DNA from: Nereocystis luetkeana
Lineage: Eukaryota; Sar; Phaeophyceae; Laminariales; Laminariaceae
Assembly: GCA_031213475.1 (NCBI GenBank)
Contig: JARUPZ010000015.1
Span: forward strand, 9,576,528-9,640,527
Direction: 5' to 3'
DNA: 64,000 nucleotides
Shown here piece after piece: positions 1 through 13,700 of this stretch; within the stretch, counting starts at the first letter, position 1, and each line of letters opens with the position of its first letter. The notes below the pieces were generated by a model. It had not been told where the DNA came from, made no database searches, and saw only the letters and a list, made by a program, of their open reading frames with translations. The position numbers and the translations under genes are program-made.

Positions 1-1618
1 AACCTCGGAATCAAAAAGAGCCCTACAATTGCTGGCCAGCGCTGGGATGCCACTGCGTTAGCCTACTCCATAACCCTCCCTACGCAGCTGTAGCTTGCTC
101 TACTCTAGCCCTCGCCAATCTCTGCCACGTGAGGACGGGAACCGTGCAACTCCGACCTACGAGGAACGCCGAAGCGCGAGCGTTTCCACGATACGTGCAT
201 TAACAGGTAGATGAACATAAATGCAGGACACATATTATTGGCAAGAAACAGGAAGAGAGCTGGCCCGCAGGCTGTATTTATGCGGCACGCTGTGCGCACT
301 ATAACGACTGCCGATTTTCTCAAGTTTCCTGCCAAACTCAGCCCGACTTTCTTACTGTATGTAGTACTCGTTGTCTTGTTGCTAGCTCTCTGGCATCGGT
401 CCTTCCTCCCCGCGGACGCTGGAGAGACATCGTGCAAACACGTCGATCCTATCATGCAGTTTCAACCCGACCATATCATCAGCAGAGATAATTGCGAACA
501 CACACAAAACAAACCATAATGTAGTACGCATGGGAGAATATGCTGCTGTAGTAATCAGAACCCCATGTGTTGTGTACCAGGTATACGCACACGGGAATAT
601 ATGTTTTTTGCCGCACGCAGCGGAGACCGAGGCCACCGCCTAAACTGCCACGAAGACACACACTAGTGCAGATGCCCATTCCAAAATCTGAGTGGCTGTT
701 TGAAACCCAGACCTCGGAACGCTCGGCGACGACGGCAGGGCATTCCGACGTTGGCAAGAACGCATGATCCCAAGCCCCCACGGGAACAAATCCTCGCGAC
801 CTGAACAGACAGCACAACCACAAGAAAACTGAAGCGCCGCTCCCGCCACTCGCTCGCGTGAGCAATACCGCGGCCAGGGCCCGCACAACAAACAAAGCGA
901 CGGCTACGACAACACACGTGGAACGAGGATACCAGCAGTCCAACTCGGGTCACCACGGTGGTGTTCCAACCGCCACCGCCCCTTCCACTCCTGCCCTCGC
1001 TCCGGGGGTCCGCTCAGGTGCTTCGCATAACTCTGGTGGAAACTCGAACGGACGCCAGCCAGGCACCTTCCGCGCCGTCGACTGACAGAGGTCGATGGCG
1101 ATACGGCTCCTCCCGCTCGTCCGCCGCCGCCAGCATTGCCGGGGGGGGGGAATATTGACTCCACCAGATGCACAATCCATCGTGGGTTCTGATTACGATC
1201 GTAGCCCCTGGTAATACTATCACTATACTATCACTATCATGGGTTGAGCAGCAGCAGCAGCAGCAGCTATTTCGGGTCAGCATTCGCGCCTGCAATGGCA
1301 GCGAAAGTTTGCGTTATCCATGGAGCCAGAACGTTGCCATGGAGACACAGAAATTTCCCCGCGAATTGGGTCTATAAACAGTTTTTTTGTGTACTAACAC
1401 AAATTTCCTACTATATAGTATTGAGAAGAAACAGAAAACTCCCGTGAGGGAGCAGAAAATTCTCACGGGCGCATATACAGGCAAGAGCCTTCACTGATGC
1501 TCGCGACTTACATACAGCAGTGCTCCGCGATGATATCTACATACCAGGTACAACAGGGGTTCAGCTGGGAGTGCCTTGACGATCCACGTCATACTTCGTA
1601 TATACCAAGTACAGCGGT
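1..1618. other. No confident gene; region beyond the Aurora stop
   Basis: A 102-codon plus-strand frame (211-519) contains one hydrophobic segment (LLYVVLVVLLLALW) but nothing recognisable. 840-1140 is GC-rich without a recognisable product. A CAG run is at 1246-1267, and 1140-1225 resembles one end of the B repeat. Confidence 0.5.
211..519 (+). CDS. Possible small single-span membrane protein or first exon, unrecognised
   Basis: 102 codons with a single hydrophobic stretch near residues 48-62 flanked by basic residues. No family recognised and no splice evidence. It would converge on the Aurora gene. It could be chance. Confidence 0.15.
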   Translation: MNINAGHILLARNRKRAGPQAVFMRHAVRTITTADFLKFPAKLSPTFLLYVVLVVLLLALWHRSFLPADAGETSCKHVDPIMQFQPDHIISRDNCEHTQNKP

Positions 1619-1738
1619 TTACTTCGAAGTAAACTTCACGATCCACGGATGCTGCGGCACCAATTCCAGCGGGAGTCGATCGGAGGGAGCCTTGCGGACG
1701 AGCTTTCCGATCAGGTCGCGAGCTGCGGGGGAAACGTG
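1619..1738 (-). CDS. AURK: Aurora kinase exon 7 (C-lobe end and stop)
   Basis: 39 codons plus [23 protein letters not shown] then [19 protein letters not shown]. The invariant C-lobe Arg (SDRLPL) and the kinase-terminal HPWI box are present. Acceptor CGGCAG/CACG. The protein ends 6 residues after HPWI, so there is essentially no C-terminal tail. Confidence 0.92.
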   Translation of the reverse strand, partial: HVSPAARDLIGKLVRKAPSDRLPLELVPQHPWIVKFTSK

Positions 1739-4700
1739 CTGCCGGACAGGACAAGCAAACATAAAGAAAATACAGCATGATTAGGGAAAAACCCATCTCG
1801 TTTTTGTTTTTCAAACCCGCAGTACTGCACGTACTACGAGCCATTCCTACCGAGCGCAAAAATCACATTACCAGTGACCAAAACATAGTTCGCGAACCGT
1901 GACCTTTGTACAGAAGGTAACAACTGTTATGATGTCGCGACTTTTTTTAGTTTCGTTTTATTTTTTTGTTTTTGTCACGTTTAGGTCAGTCATAAATCGT
2001 GACACCAACTTCAGTGATTCGTTTTTCGTACAAACATATTTTCGCCGTCACGAGGTTCGTGACAAGAACATCACAGAGAAAAAATGCCACGTTTTCTCTT
2101 GTGTCACGATTTTTTTTTCGCGACCTCCGTTTTGGGGAATAAAAACGAACACTTGCTACAAAAAAACAACTCCAATGTTTTGGCGCGATATGTTCCGACG
2201 GGCTGAGCTCCTCAAATGAGCAACTTCTTACTACTGTACCTGTTATTACGAGGGAACATACAGCGGTAATCAGGACCAAATATGCTCAGTAAAAATACTG
2301 TAATATATACCTGGTAGGTTTTTGGGTGATTGTGAGTCCTGATTAATATGGTCCCCCGAAATAGTATCGCATGATATTTTTACTACAGTAGTTAATGTGT
2401 TTGCTTCGCAGTAGGACATTATGGCATAGGAATGCTGGTCGGTAGAGGTATGCCTCTTTTTTCTCTCTGAGGCAACATTCTCTGACCGGCTGATCTCCTC
2501 AAGGCAGCAACTATTAATACTTACTTCGGAACCCTCATGTGATGAGGTGTAGCTCAGAAAATAAGGCACCACCCTTACAAGGCACCCACCTTATCGTCAC
2601 AAGTCCGTGGGGACACCCCCCCCCCCCAATATGCGCAATGTGCGCGTCAAAAAACGTTGTGGAGACATTAAGCAATGCGCTACACCATTAGGCGTACCGG
2701 ATTGAGAGGTTGTCGACACCTTGTGGGGTTTGCTAAAATATACTTCGCGGACCACATTGTTTGAGGGGGGGGGGGGGGGGGGTTCCGGCCGCTCGTGGTG
2801 GGATTACTCAACAGTACGCACATGGGGGTAACGGATGTCAACCTTGACGATGCGGCGGTAGGTGGCGCTGTTGCCCTGAGCATCGAAAGGAGGGTTCCCC
2901 ACCAGCAGCTCGTACATCAGCACACCCAGGGCCCAGATGTCCACAGCTTCGTCGTGATCCTGCCATGGTGACGGCAATGGCGGGGAGGGAGCGGGGAAGG
3001 ACAGTACTCTTCAGGCCACGAACAGCAAATAAACAAATAATGTGAACTTCAGGCTCGCTTTTGGGCGGACGCCAACAAACTTTTATTGCGAAAATCGTGG
3101 TCAGCGGTGGGCGCTACCAGTACATGAAACCTTTAAACCAGATACATGACAATCCGCTATGCTCAAGATCGTTACACTCTCTTTGCTTCCTCTTTATTTT
3201 TCCCGTTCCATTCATTATCTAAGCCCTTCTTTAATATGTATCCCCGTCTTCTTACGGGGGACCATAGCAAATAGGACCTACGGCACACACAAAAAACTTG
3301 AATATTTCCACGTGTTTACTGACAATATTTGGTCCTAGTCACTATGGTAGTAGTCGGAACTCAGATTCGGGGTCACATTTGAGGCAGGCTCTTCCCTCCC
3401 CCTCCCCACTACAGTTTGTGCCTCGCATTTTTATCCCTAGCATATAGGCTTCAGCCCCTTCTTCCCTCCCCGACTAGCGTCTAATTGCACTAAACCCTAG
3501 CAAGGTACCAGATATATATCAGCCTGTCCTCAAGGATGAGATAACTCTTGGTGACACAATGAGGTTCTACGCATCGGACAGATCAGATAGATCACTCACT
3601 CCCACTTGATGATCTAGATCTTTCAGGGTGGATACATCCATGATCTGTTTTATCTAGCACCCGCGTTGCCGGGTGCGAACAATCTGCTTAATCTACTGGT
3701 GTACGTATTTCTTGGGTTGGATCTGTACGATACAGATCATTTGGGTCTGTACTGTGCAGATCCTTCACAACACATCGTAACGGCAGGTTGGGATCCGCAG
3801 AAGATGATCTAGATGATCTATCTGTAGATAGATACATATATTGTGATCTGTCCGGTGCGTGTAAGGCTTCAAGTTTCCAAACCCTGGTCAGAAGAGGTGC
3901 CTCGAATTGGCGGGCCCAATGCTGCACTTAGCCACCACTGACGAAGAAAGTCTTACGGGGCGGGGCTACCACAGCTACCACAGGGAGTGCTGATTTTCGG
4001 ACAAGGGTGCGGTCGTCCTCCAGCGCTCGTTTTTCTCGACGATGGCAACGGTTGCTATTATAATAGAGTCGAGCGTGGAATTTTCGGAAGGCTCTCTCTC
4101 TCTCTCTGAGCCAATTTTTTCCGAAAAACCCCTGTTATTCGGTATTGACACTCTTGTCGTAGTTGAGAGAACCCTATCAAAAGCACTGAAAAGTGATCGT
4201 ACCCCTGTACAAACTTAAGACCAATGCTGCAGTAGAGGTGAACCATTTCGTTTTTCAGGCTTCTCACCTGAGGAGCTCCAGAACTCGCCCGAAAACTGAC
4301 TTAAGCAAAAATTAAATTGCACCCCGATCAATAATCCCATGACCCAAGCTTACAAAAAATGTCATTTGTCGAAACAAGATTGGCATTCCGACGATTTTGG
4401 GTTAAGGAGCCCCGTCATTCAGAAAACATTCTTAGCGGAAATGTGCTTTCTCTATCGTAGAAAGCGTCTCAACGCTCTCACTCCTTACGGTATTAATATA
4501 TCCCTTTGCATTATTAATATTGAGAACAAAAAACACGTTTCTTTGACTACTACGGGAAGCCATGATAATCAGAACGTGGGATGGACCCCAAAAGCGCATA
4601 ACCCTCCTACGTTTACCAACCATATTGGGTTCTGAATACTACAGCAATTGCCCTCGTAATATGTATGCTGTGGAGTACAACGGTACCGTCGTGACGCGTG

Positions 4701-7700
4701 TCGACCTGAAAACATACCTTAAACATGAATGCCACCATGGACGGACCCGTAAGACATATTTTGGGTCTTCATAAGTACGTATTAACACCTGAGCAGTCCT
4801 TTGAATTCCGTGCAGAGTGGTATCGTTTTTCGGCGACGAGGCTTACCTTTCCCTCGACCATCTCCGGCGGCAGGTAGTCGAGCGTGCCGCAGAACGTCTG
4901 GCGCCTGTTGGACGGAGCGTGCACCGACCACCCGAAGTCCGCAATCTTCAGCTGTTTCAACCAGCGCAAGAAAACCGACGAACATACGGGAGAAAAACAA
5001 CGAAGACACCAAGTATATATTGAGCGTGTCGCAGAACTTCTGGCGTCTGTTGACTGGAGCGTGCACTGACCACCGGAACGAAAGCCGCATCCTCCTCCCC
5101 GCTGTTTTAGCTGTTTCAATTCGATAACAAGAAAAAAAGCAAGACCGACGGATGTATACCTGGCACCAGCATGCATTAAACGGTATAAGCCGAAGCCCGT
5201 AGTGAGGGTTGTTGCAACCAGCCGAAGAAAACCGACGAATACGTAAGAAACTGGACAACCAAGCGTAAGAATACGAACGGAAATATATACCCCTCTGGAC
5301 GGCAATGCAAGGACCGATGGAAATGTGAGAACCGTTGGAAATGTAAGGGCCGTTGGAGTATATCAGGCACGCCTTATTACAAAACATCACCGATATTGGG
5401 TAGAGCCTCGGTTGAACCTCTCAGGAAGTCAGAAGGGAAAATTGACGGTGAAACAAATGATGGACTACAACAACGGCCACTGCGCGATTGGGCGGCTATA
5501 CGAATCGGTGTCCGAGACGCAGCGAAAAACGATCGTTCGGGACGGGCGCAACATTAGCCTACCCGAACGGCAAAACGCGCGCCCTGCTCTATAGCCCGTA
5601 GACGGTTCAATGATTGGTAACACCAAAGTTAGCAACCATTGGTTTGGTCGCCATCTTCAACACCTAAAGAGGTTGAGAAGTCCCCGCGGTCAGTCAGAAA
5701 CGTTTCGACCAAACAATCCTGGACCCCTATAGTAGCAATCCTACCCCTCTTCTTCGTGGACCACCAGGAGGTTGTCGGTTGCTAGATATCACGGTGGATC
5801 ACGTGTACTCGACAGGGGATATGCACTCGATCTCATGCATGGCCGTAGTCGTATGGCCATAGACCCTCGCATCCCTACATTGCCCGGACGGAGCACGTCG
5901 GGTTTTCACCGACCAGGCAGACACTGCTTGCCCCAAGCGCGGAGCGCCGTGAGGTCTTGGGCGAGTCGCATGAAGGGTGAGCTGCATCCTACTAAGAACC
6001 GTTTAAGAGGCGGATTTTCTTGCATATGGGCGACAACATCAACGAATTGATTTAATTTCTGGTGTGTGGGGGGCACTCATTTGTTGCTTGCCATAGCCGT
6101 TTGACCATTGACCACGAAAGGTCGGGAGGGATGCAACATGGCGATTTTTCTGAGGCTCCTCACTCGATCTCTAAGTACAGGAGCTCTACACCTCACCAAA
6201 AAACAGGCTATGAAGAAAATAATGTCACACTCAACCTTTTTAGAGCCGCACTGTGCACAGACGTAAACCCGACGAAAAATTCCAAGTGTTGTAGTCCCTG
6301 CAAAGGGACTGCAGTACTGCAAGGGTTCACTCGATGACCAATCAATCCCATGGCTTAGGTCCGAAACGAGCACGATTTGTATAAGCAAACGATAAGGCTT
6401 GCCTCATAAAGTACTGTAATTTCTCATTTGAGAAGCCCCATCAGACAGAAATATTGCCTAATAAGGCAAAAAATGGTGCCACCCATATAGCCGAGAGTCG
6501 ACACCGCCACCATGTATTCCTTTTTCGGTTTTTCTGTGGTCCTCTCCTGCTTCTGGTGATGTTTACGAGTGATCAATCGACGTTGAAGCTCACGCTTACA
6601 GCAGGTGCACATTGGTTTAGGATGGCAAACCGTGAAACAAAAACAATGATACCCGTAAGGATACATCACCAAGAGTCGGGTGTGACCTCTAGCTGACCTC
6701 TCCGTTGTGGCCGACCAGCAGGTTCTCCGGCTTGAGGTCGCGGTGGATCACGTGCTTGGAGTGGCAGTAGCTTAGGGCGTCGGCCACCTCCTTCACGTAC
6801 ACGGCAGCACGCCGTTCGCTGATGGGTTAAGGTCAGGGTTAGGGTCAGGGTTTGGGTCAGGGTTTGGGTCAGGGTTAGCGCCAGGGTTTAGGGTTAGGGT
6901 TAGGATTGGGGTCAGCATTAGGGATAGAGTTAGCAATAGGGTTAGGGTTAACGACATTTGGGCAAGGTAGAGACGCAGAGAGATGAGAGGGGAGCATACA
7001 TACGGGCGTACTTCAGTACCGTTAGCGTTAGTGTTTGCTTTAGCGTTAGGGTTGGCGTTAGCGCCGAATTAGCTTTGGCGTTGGCGTCAGCGTTAGCGTT
7101 AGCGCTAGCGTTCGCGGCAGTGTTCGTGGTAACATTATTGTTAGCGTTATCCATGGCATCAACGTTAGCGTTCGTGAGAGTGGTGGCATTGGCGATAGCG
7201 TCCTCGTTAGCTTAGGGGTAGGGTTAGTGTCAGTGATAGCGTATGCGTTGGTGTCAACTAGCGTTAGCGTTATGATTGATCGTTGATGCTAACTAGCGCT
7301 AGCGTTAGGGCCGGCGTTTTATTACGGGGGGCCATAGTTAACAGGACCAAATATTGTTAGTAAAAATGGTTAAATACATAGGTTTTTATGTATACCATAG
7401 GTCCTATTAACTAGGGTCCCCCGTAATAGTGTCAGCGTTTTTGCGTTTAAGCGTTACGTAGCGTTGTATTAATAGACGCTTTAACAAGGTAGGGCTGTGA
7501 GGGTGGGAGGTGCACCCATTGTCATGCATGGCCGTGGTCGTATGGCCATAGACTCTCGCATCCCTACAATGCCGGAGCGGAGCTCGTCGGGTTTTTACCC
7601 ACCAGGTAAACATTGAGATTGCACCAAGCGCGAAGCGCCGTGAGGTGTTCAGCGAGTCACATGAAGGCTGCTAAGGACAGGAGACGCGTTCTACCATAAA

Positions 7701-10700
7701 GGTTGCACATTTCTGCTCAGCTGTTTTCTGAATAACGGGGTTTCTTGACCCAAACTCGTCGCAATAGCAATATTGTTTAAAAAAATGACGTCTATTAAAC
7801 TTGGGCCAGGAGATTATTAATCGGGATGCAATTTGATATTTGCTGACGTCAATTTTCGGGAGAGGTATGGATCTCCTGAAGTGAGGAGCTCCAGATAACT
7901 CAGGGGGAACTCTATCGTAGAACGCCTCGGGAATTCATCTACATGTTGACGTGTGTCGCATGATTCAGGCTAGATCTGTAGGGTTAAGAATAGGGTTAGG
8001 ACTATCAGTAGATGAGGCGATTTTGTGCGCATTATACATACAAGGGCTCCGCATGGGTGCCTGTCGGCACCCATGCTCCGGATAGGAAAATGCACCAAAG
8101 TGCCGATTTGTGATTACTTCAGGAAGTAGTGTGAACACGCCATTCGCAGCTACGAACAGGATCATGTCCATGCCAAGTGGTGCAGGAAGAAGGCAATAAC
8201 TTAACTTTAGTGCCTTCAGCGGTAATAGGCGTTATTGGTGATGGAGACCGCAATAAGTTAACGTAGTCATCAGTTGGTATTATGCAGAGATAGTTTATCA
8301 ACACCTCCCCTCCCGGGACGGTCGACTGAACACGGGACGGTGTCGACCGAACTCGTAAACAGTAAAATTCGATTTGACCCTTGGATATTTTGGACTACGA
8401 ACAAATTAACCCTTGGATCGTTGATATCCCGAATACACGACAGTCCACGCGTGCCAATAACTCCGAACAAAATGGACTCTTGGGTATTTTGGATCTCGAG
8501 TATAGACGAGTTGTCTATGTACTGTTATAATCAAATACCTGGTTCGGCTCCAGATCTTAAAAAAATTTCTTGCCTCTTTTTGCTCACTCACGTGTCCAGC
8601 TGCAGCTCCAGAAAAAAAAACGTGCAAAAAAGAGTAGAGCCTCGGCTACTACTGTAGCAGTGGAGGTATCTATAATATCTTACGACGAAGTGCATGCAGG
8701 AGTAGTAGAACAGCTGCACGCATACTACGATCTCATTGAACGAGTCGAATCTGAAACAGTACTCACACTCGTACTATTACGGACCATAGTTAATAGGACC
8801 AAATATTGTTAGCAAAATTTGTTAAATGTATAGGTTTTTATGTAAATCATACCTGGTAGGTCCTATTAACTATGGCCCCCCGTAATACGATCTAATTGAA
8901 CCGAGTCGAATCTAAAACAACAGGAGAAAGAGAAAAATACTTCATGCAGGTCATGTCTCTCCGTGTCCGCCAGACCGAAGGATTGTTTCAAAGTTAGTAG
9001 GTTTAGCAATCTGGGAGAGGGGATCTTTAAGGATGTTTTCGACTTGAAAATTGCGTAGCGCGGTTTGCACTTCGGAATCGTCGTCCGCAATTGAGAAATT
9101 TCCTGGTTCGATGCAAACGCGGCGCAGCCGTGTTTTGGGTAGTTTTGGCCCGTTTTGGTTGCGGTTTGGGGTCAGGGTTAGGGTTAGTGTTAGAGTTAGA
9201 GTCAGGGGTTGGGTTGGGTCTCCGCCCGTACCTAACCCAACAGGAACCAAAATACCTGAACAGCCTACCAACCTAAAGATCCTTTCTCCCAGACTGTATT
9301 GGGGCCTCTTCAAAGTAGATCGTCCGAGTATCCAATTTCTCAGCAAGATTCGATCATCGTGGTCGCTGAGCTCGGCATGCCTCTCCGTCTCGGCCAGAGC
9401 CAAAGACTCTTACAAAGTAGATCGTCCGTGTCTCCAAATTCTCAGCAAGATCCGGTAAGTTCGTGGTCGCTGCGCTCGGCGGTGGAGCGCGAAGTCGAGA
9501 TTGCACGCAAGGGAGAAGATCCGCTGGAGGCCGGCGAACGCGCACCTCGAAAATACGAAAAATATTGCTCCTACACTTCTTCTGCGCAGGTCTCCCGAGC
9601 CCAGCCTAAATTCAAGATAGATTTTTCGATTCTTCCAGCTGATGCTTCGCTCTCAGCCGTCGTTAATGATTTTGTATGTATCTACAGGCGAAACGAAGTA
9701 TTTTGTAAGTATATATAGAACAGGCTGAAATCTTCTCGCGATAAAAATGAAGGCACGTACCGTAGCGGGAAGGGGGTAGAAGAGCCTGCTATGTGACCCC
9801 GGATCTGAGTTACGAGTTGGAAGGAGAGAGAGAAGAAGATGTGCGAAGATAATAAATGGGATGAGCAAAAAAAAAAAAAAAAAAATGTGTGAAGGCTTTT
9901 TCTGCCTGTAACTCAATTTGTGTTTTTGTAGTACTGATGATTGCGAGAGCTGTGCCTGGCCGATTTCCACACACTCGACATCCACAGATGAGAACGATCG
10001 TGTGGGCCAACGTGTGGAACTTGTTTCGCCGCACAAGCTGTCTCGGGTTGGTCACTGTTGGAGTGCTGCTATGGTCTTGGTGACGTTTGGGGAGCGGCAA
10101 TGTTTCGTTTCTACAGCAGGTTGGATTCGTCCCCTGTGTACGCACACACACGGGGCCTACGGCATGTAACAGACAGACTTGCTTTCTTTACTTTTTTACT
10201 GGTACTGGCCGACAATACGAGTACTACAGCTTTAGGGTCTATGTATGTACCATGTACAGCATTGATTTAAAAACAAAAAAAAAAAACAACAGCGGTGAGA
10301 TCGAGGATTTCGTCGAAACTCGTCTTTGCAAGCTTTGTATGATACTTCGATCCCGCGTACCACGGGTTTTATATGGCCTCATGCCGAGTGTGAGTATACA
10401 AATCCGTATACATAATATATATGACGAAGACAAAATCTGAAGCAGCTGAAGAATTCATGTATCTGTACCACTCGTGGGCGGAAGTGTAAGAACAGTTTGG
10501 TAGTCACATTTATATCGAAACGGTTATTATATTTCCGCGATATCCCCAATGATGTGCAGTGTGAGTGTCAATCACTAAAAAACACGGCGTAGAAACAGTA
10601 AACACGAAGACTTCTACCGCAGTAATACACACTGGTACGTACGAAAAGTGAGTAGTAGCCGGTACCAGCCAGTATACTAGTGTGTCGTAGGACAAAAAAC

Positions 10701-13700
10701 AAATGTAGCATGCTATAAACCAGGTACCAGGTATACGATTGAGGCGCAGGACAAAAAAAAAGCAAAACGACCCCACACTCCTAATAGCTATTAAGGTCGT
10801 AACGAAAAAAAACTGTGGGGTGGAAGTTTTGGACAATTGTCAAGCTGCAGCCCTGTCGAGAGTATATCCTTCTACGTATCTTTGAACAACCCAACACTTT
10901 TCTTATTTCGGGAAAGTTATGAGTGATCAATGTTGAAGATCATGCTGCACATTGTCGGATGACAAGAGAAATAATAGTAAAAAAAGGTAAAAAAAATGTA
11001 AACTATCCAACGATACATTTTGCGCGTCAGCGCTTTCAACCTATTATTACTTAAAGTAGTACGGAGGGGGAAGAGAAGCTGGAAGTTTGCATTATGTACT
11101 CTGATACTAAAAATATTTATTTCTCGATTCGGGAACGCAATCTAACTTAGTCACACAATTAAATCACTAAATTTTCCAGCCTCTGTATTTCGTACTGGAA
11201 ATAGAGTTGATTGTTTATTTTTCGACTCCGGGCACACGATACATGACTGAAAAGCGATATAATATATGTTATCTGCTGCTGTGAAGTGTGAATAACGCGT
11301 GAGTGCGTATCACTTCCGCTGGCAGGAATCTGGAAGAATTTGAGATGTTGCACATGTACTTCACCTTCATGGCATGACACGCATGTGGTGTAGTGGTAAC
11401 ATAAAACCCTTCCAAGGTTTTGCCCGGAGTTCGATTCTCCGTATGCGTAACTTTTTTTTTTCAAAAATCACCCCCCCCCCCCCCCGCCACCCCCTATTTT
11501 TTATAGGTTGGGTTGGCTTCGGTTGGCAACAACACTGCACTGTAAAACATGCCGCTCACTACGTGAGCCAGACAACCAGGGTACCGTTTTTTCTTTTTTT
11601 TTTTTGGGCGGTCGCCCACAGCTGGTTGTCGAGTTAGATCATTTGTGCGAGGTAAAAAACCTTTACTCCGCACAATTGGGAATGATCGTATCACGTACCA
11701 GGTAGTAGTGTTCAAGGTAAGGCACCCAAGAGGCAGTTACATAGTACTCCCATTGCTGTCTCTGGAAATGCCCACATCGGAAATTAAATCAACTCATTGA
11801 AACTGTCGTCCATATGCAAGTCCACCTCAAAAAAAGCGGTTCTTAGTAGAATGCAGCTCACCCTTCATGCGAGTCGCCAGACACCTCACGGCGCTTCGCG
11901 CTTGGTGCAAGCAATGTCTCTGCCTGGTAGGTGAAAACTCGACATGCTCCGTCCCGGCATTGTAGGGATGCGAGGGTCTATGGTCATACGACTACGGCCC
12001 TGCATGAGATCGAGTACATCTCTCCTATCGAGTACACCCCCCCCCCCCCCGCCACCAGTTATATCGCGTACATACATGCTGCTATTTGATACCGGTATGT
12101 GTGTTGTCTTCACAGTAAATCGCCCTTTCTACCCAACTACACCAGTACACCCAGTGTCCGTCCTGATTCCTTATCATAGAGAGATGGCTATTCTGTGATC
12201 ACAGACTGTGAAACAGAGAAAGCCCAAGAAAAAAAAAACTAATCGCAAGTTCATTGGTAAAGCAAGTGAAATGCCAGCGAACCGGGTACGAGAACACAAC
12301 AACACAATCCAGACTACCAGGTGACAAAAAAATAACAAAAAACATTAAAAAAAAGCTGAAATGAAACAGAATACAAATGACGCAAGGAGATCAGAAAGGC
12401 TGCTATTAATATTAATAGATGGAAAGCATAAGTTCTCAACAAGGACGCATTGCTGCACGAATGAATGAAGCAACACGAAGGAGAGGAGGTAACGGCGCAA
12501 GGACGGTGGGGGGGGGGGGGGGGGAAATAAAGGCAGAGACAAGGAAAAAAAATGCCAAAAAAGCAAGAACGAGGAGAGAAGGGAAAACACAAAAGAGAAA
12601 ATCGTACTCCGGGTGGTGATAGTATTTTGTGGTACCATGGGTGCCCGTTTCTGCTTGAAAACCGATTCGGAAACCTAGACACACTGGCTACCGCCTCCTT
12701 CGTACTCTCGTCAATAGCGGTGTCAGGTGTCCGTACTGCCGCTGTCGCGCCCCCCCCTTTTTTTTTTCTTTTTTTTTTAATCATCAACTTCCACTCCCCA
12801 GCCTAACTCGTAGGAGGTTTTACCCTCGACGACCTTCTTGGACAAGCCGTGGTCACAGGTGTCTACCCTTCTCCCCCCTGGTACGCGCCTTTCTTTTTTT
12901 GTCGCGCTTAGGGTCCAGCATTCCCACACTGCTCGTCCATCGACCACTTCAACAAGAAACAATGTATACAATACATGTATGAAAATATGTTGTACCTGGT
13001 ATATTGGTTGGGTTGGCGTCGGTTGGCAACCCTCTTGGAAAGCACGCTTCTCGCTGAGTGAGCCAGACAACCAGAGGGTCCGTTGTTTCATTTTTTGCGG
13101 TCACCACGGCTGGCGGTTGAGTCAGATCGTTTATGCGGGGTGGAGAACCTTAGCTCGCGCACGAGGGTACAGTGATCGTATCACATCATGTGTACACGGT
13201 AAGGCATTCACGAGGCAGTTATATAGCATACGCATTGCTGTCTCTGGAACTGGCCACACCAGAAAACCAGTAGAATTCTCCATATGGTAGATGATAATTT
13301 TCTCGGAATATTCTCAATTAAAGCGGGAAAACAAAACAGCATCCTGCTTAGCTCTCCTGATCCCATTCGGACCTGATCCCACTCGGATGTGATCCCATTT
13401 GGCACTCTGCTCCCGCCCACAAGGGGCAGAAATATAATCAGCCCTTCGCAGGAACCATCGAAGGCCGTGAGCGCGAAGCACGAACCGTGAACGGTCAGAA
13501 AGCAAAACAAAAAGAAAAAAGCGTCGCAACCCGGGAAATGGAGCCGGCATCGAAATCATAGTGCTGGGCACCATAGACCGCGGAGCTATATCACCTTCCG
13601 CCCCCCCACCCCCTCTACGTAGTTCTTAGGCTGTTTACAGTTGCTGTACCTGCCCGTACGAACGTATCCAGAGAAAAGGGAACATTCCATGAAAAATATT

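Larger units (their letters stand above)
2960..4846 (-). other. Aurora intron 5
   Basis: Contains A (3252-3350), I (about 3350-3490), H (3571-3860), F (4226-4467) and a B-like palindrome (4547-4660). Confidence 0.85.
4952..6697 (-). other. Aurora intron 4
   Basis: Contains both exon relics (5013-5120 and 5753-5807), a partial D element and an E element butted against it (5806-6128). Confidence 0.85.

Noticed and set aside
479..943. 154-codon minus-strand frame with hydrophobic N-terminus
   Set aside because: No recognisable motif, overlapping frames on both strands, and a GC-rich context that makes chance open frames likely.
4769..5390. Two long minus-strand frames (178 and 202 codons)
   Set aside because: Their apparent kinase content is exon 5 and its relic read through intron sequence. 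The spliced model explains them better.
6958..7215. 85-codon Ala/Leu/Val-rich frame suggesting a membrane protein
   Set aside because: It is a translation of the GTTAGC hexamer array; the hydrophobicity is an artefact of the repeat.
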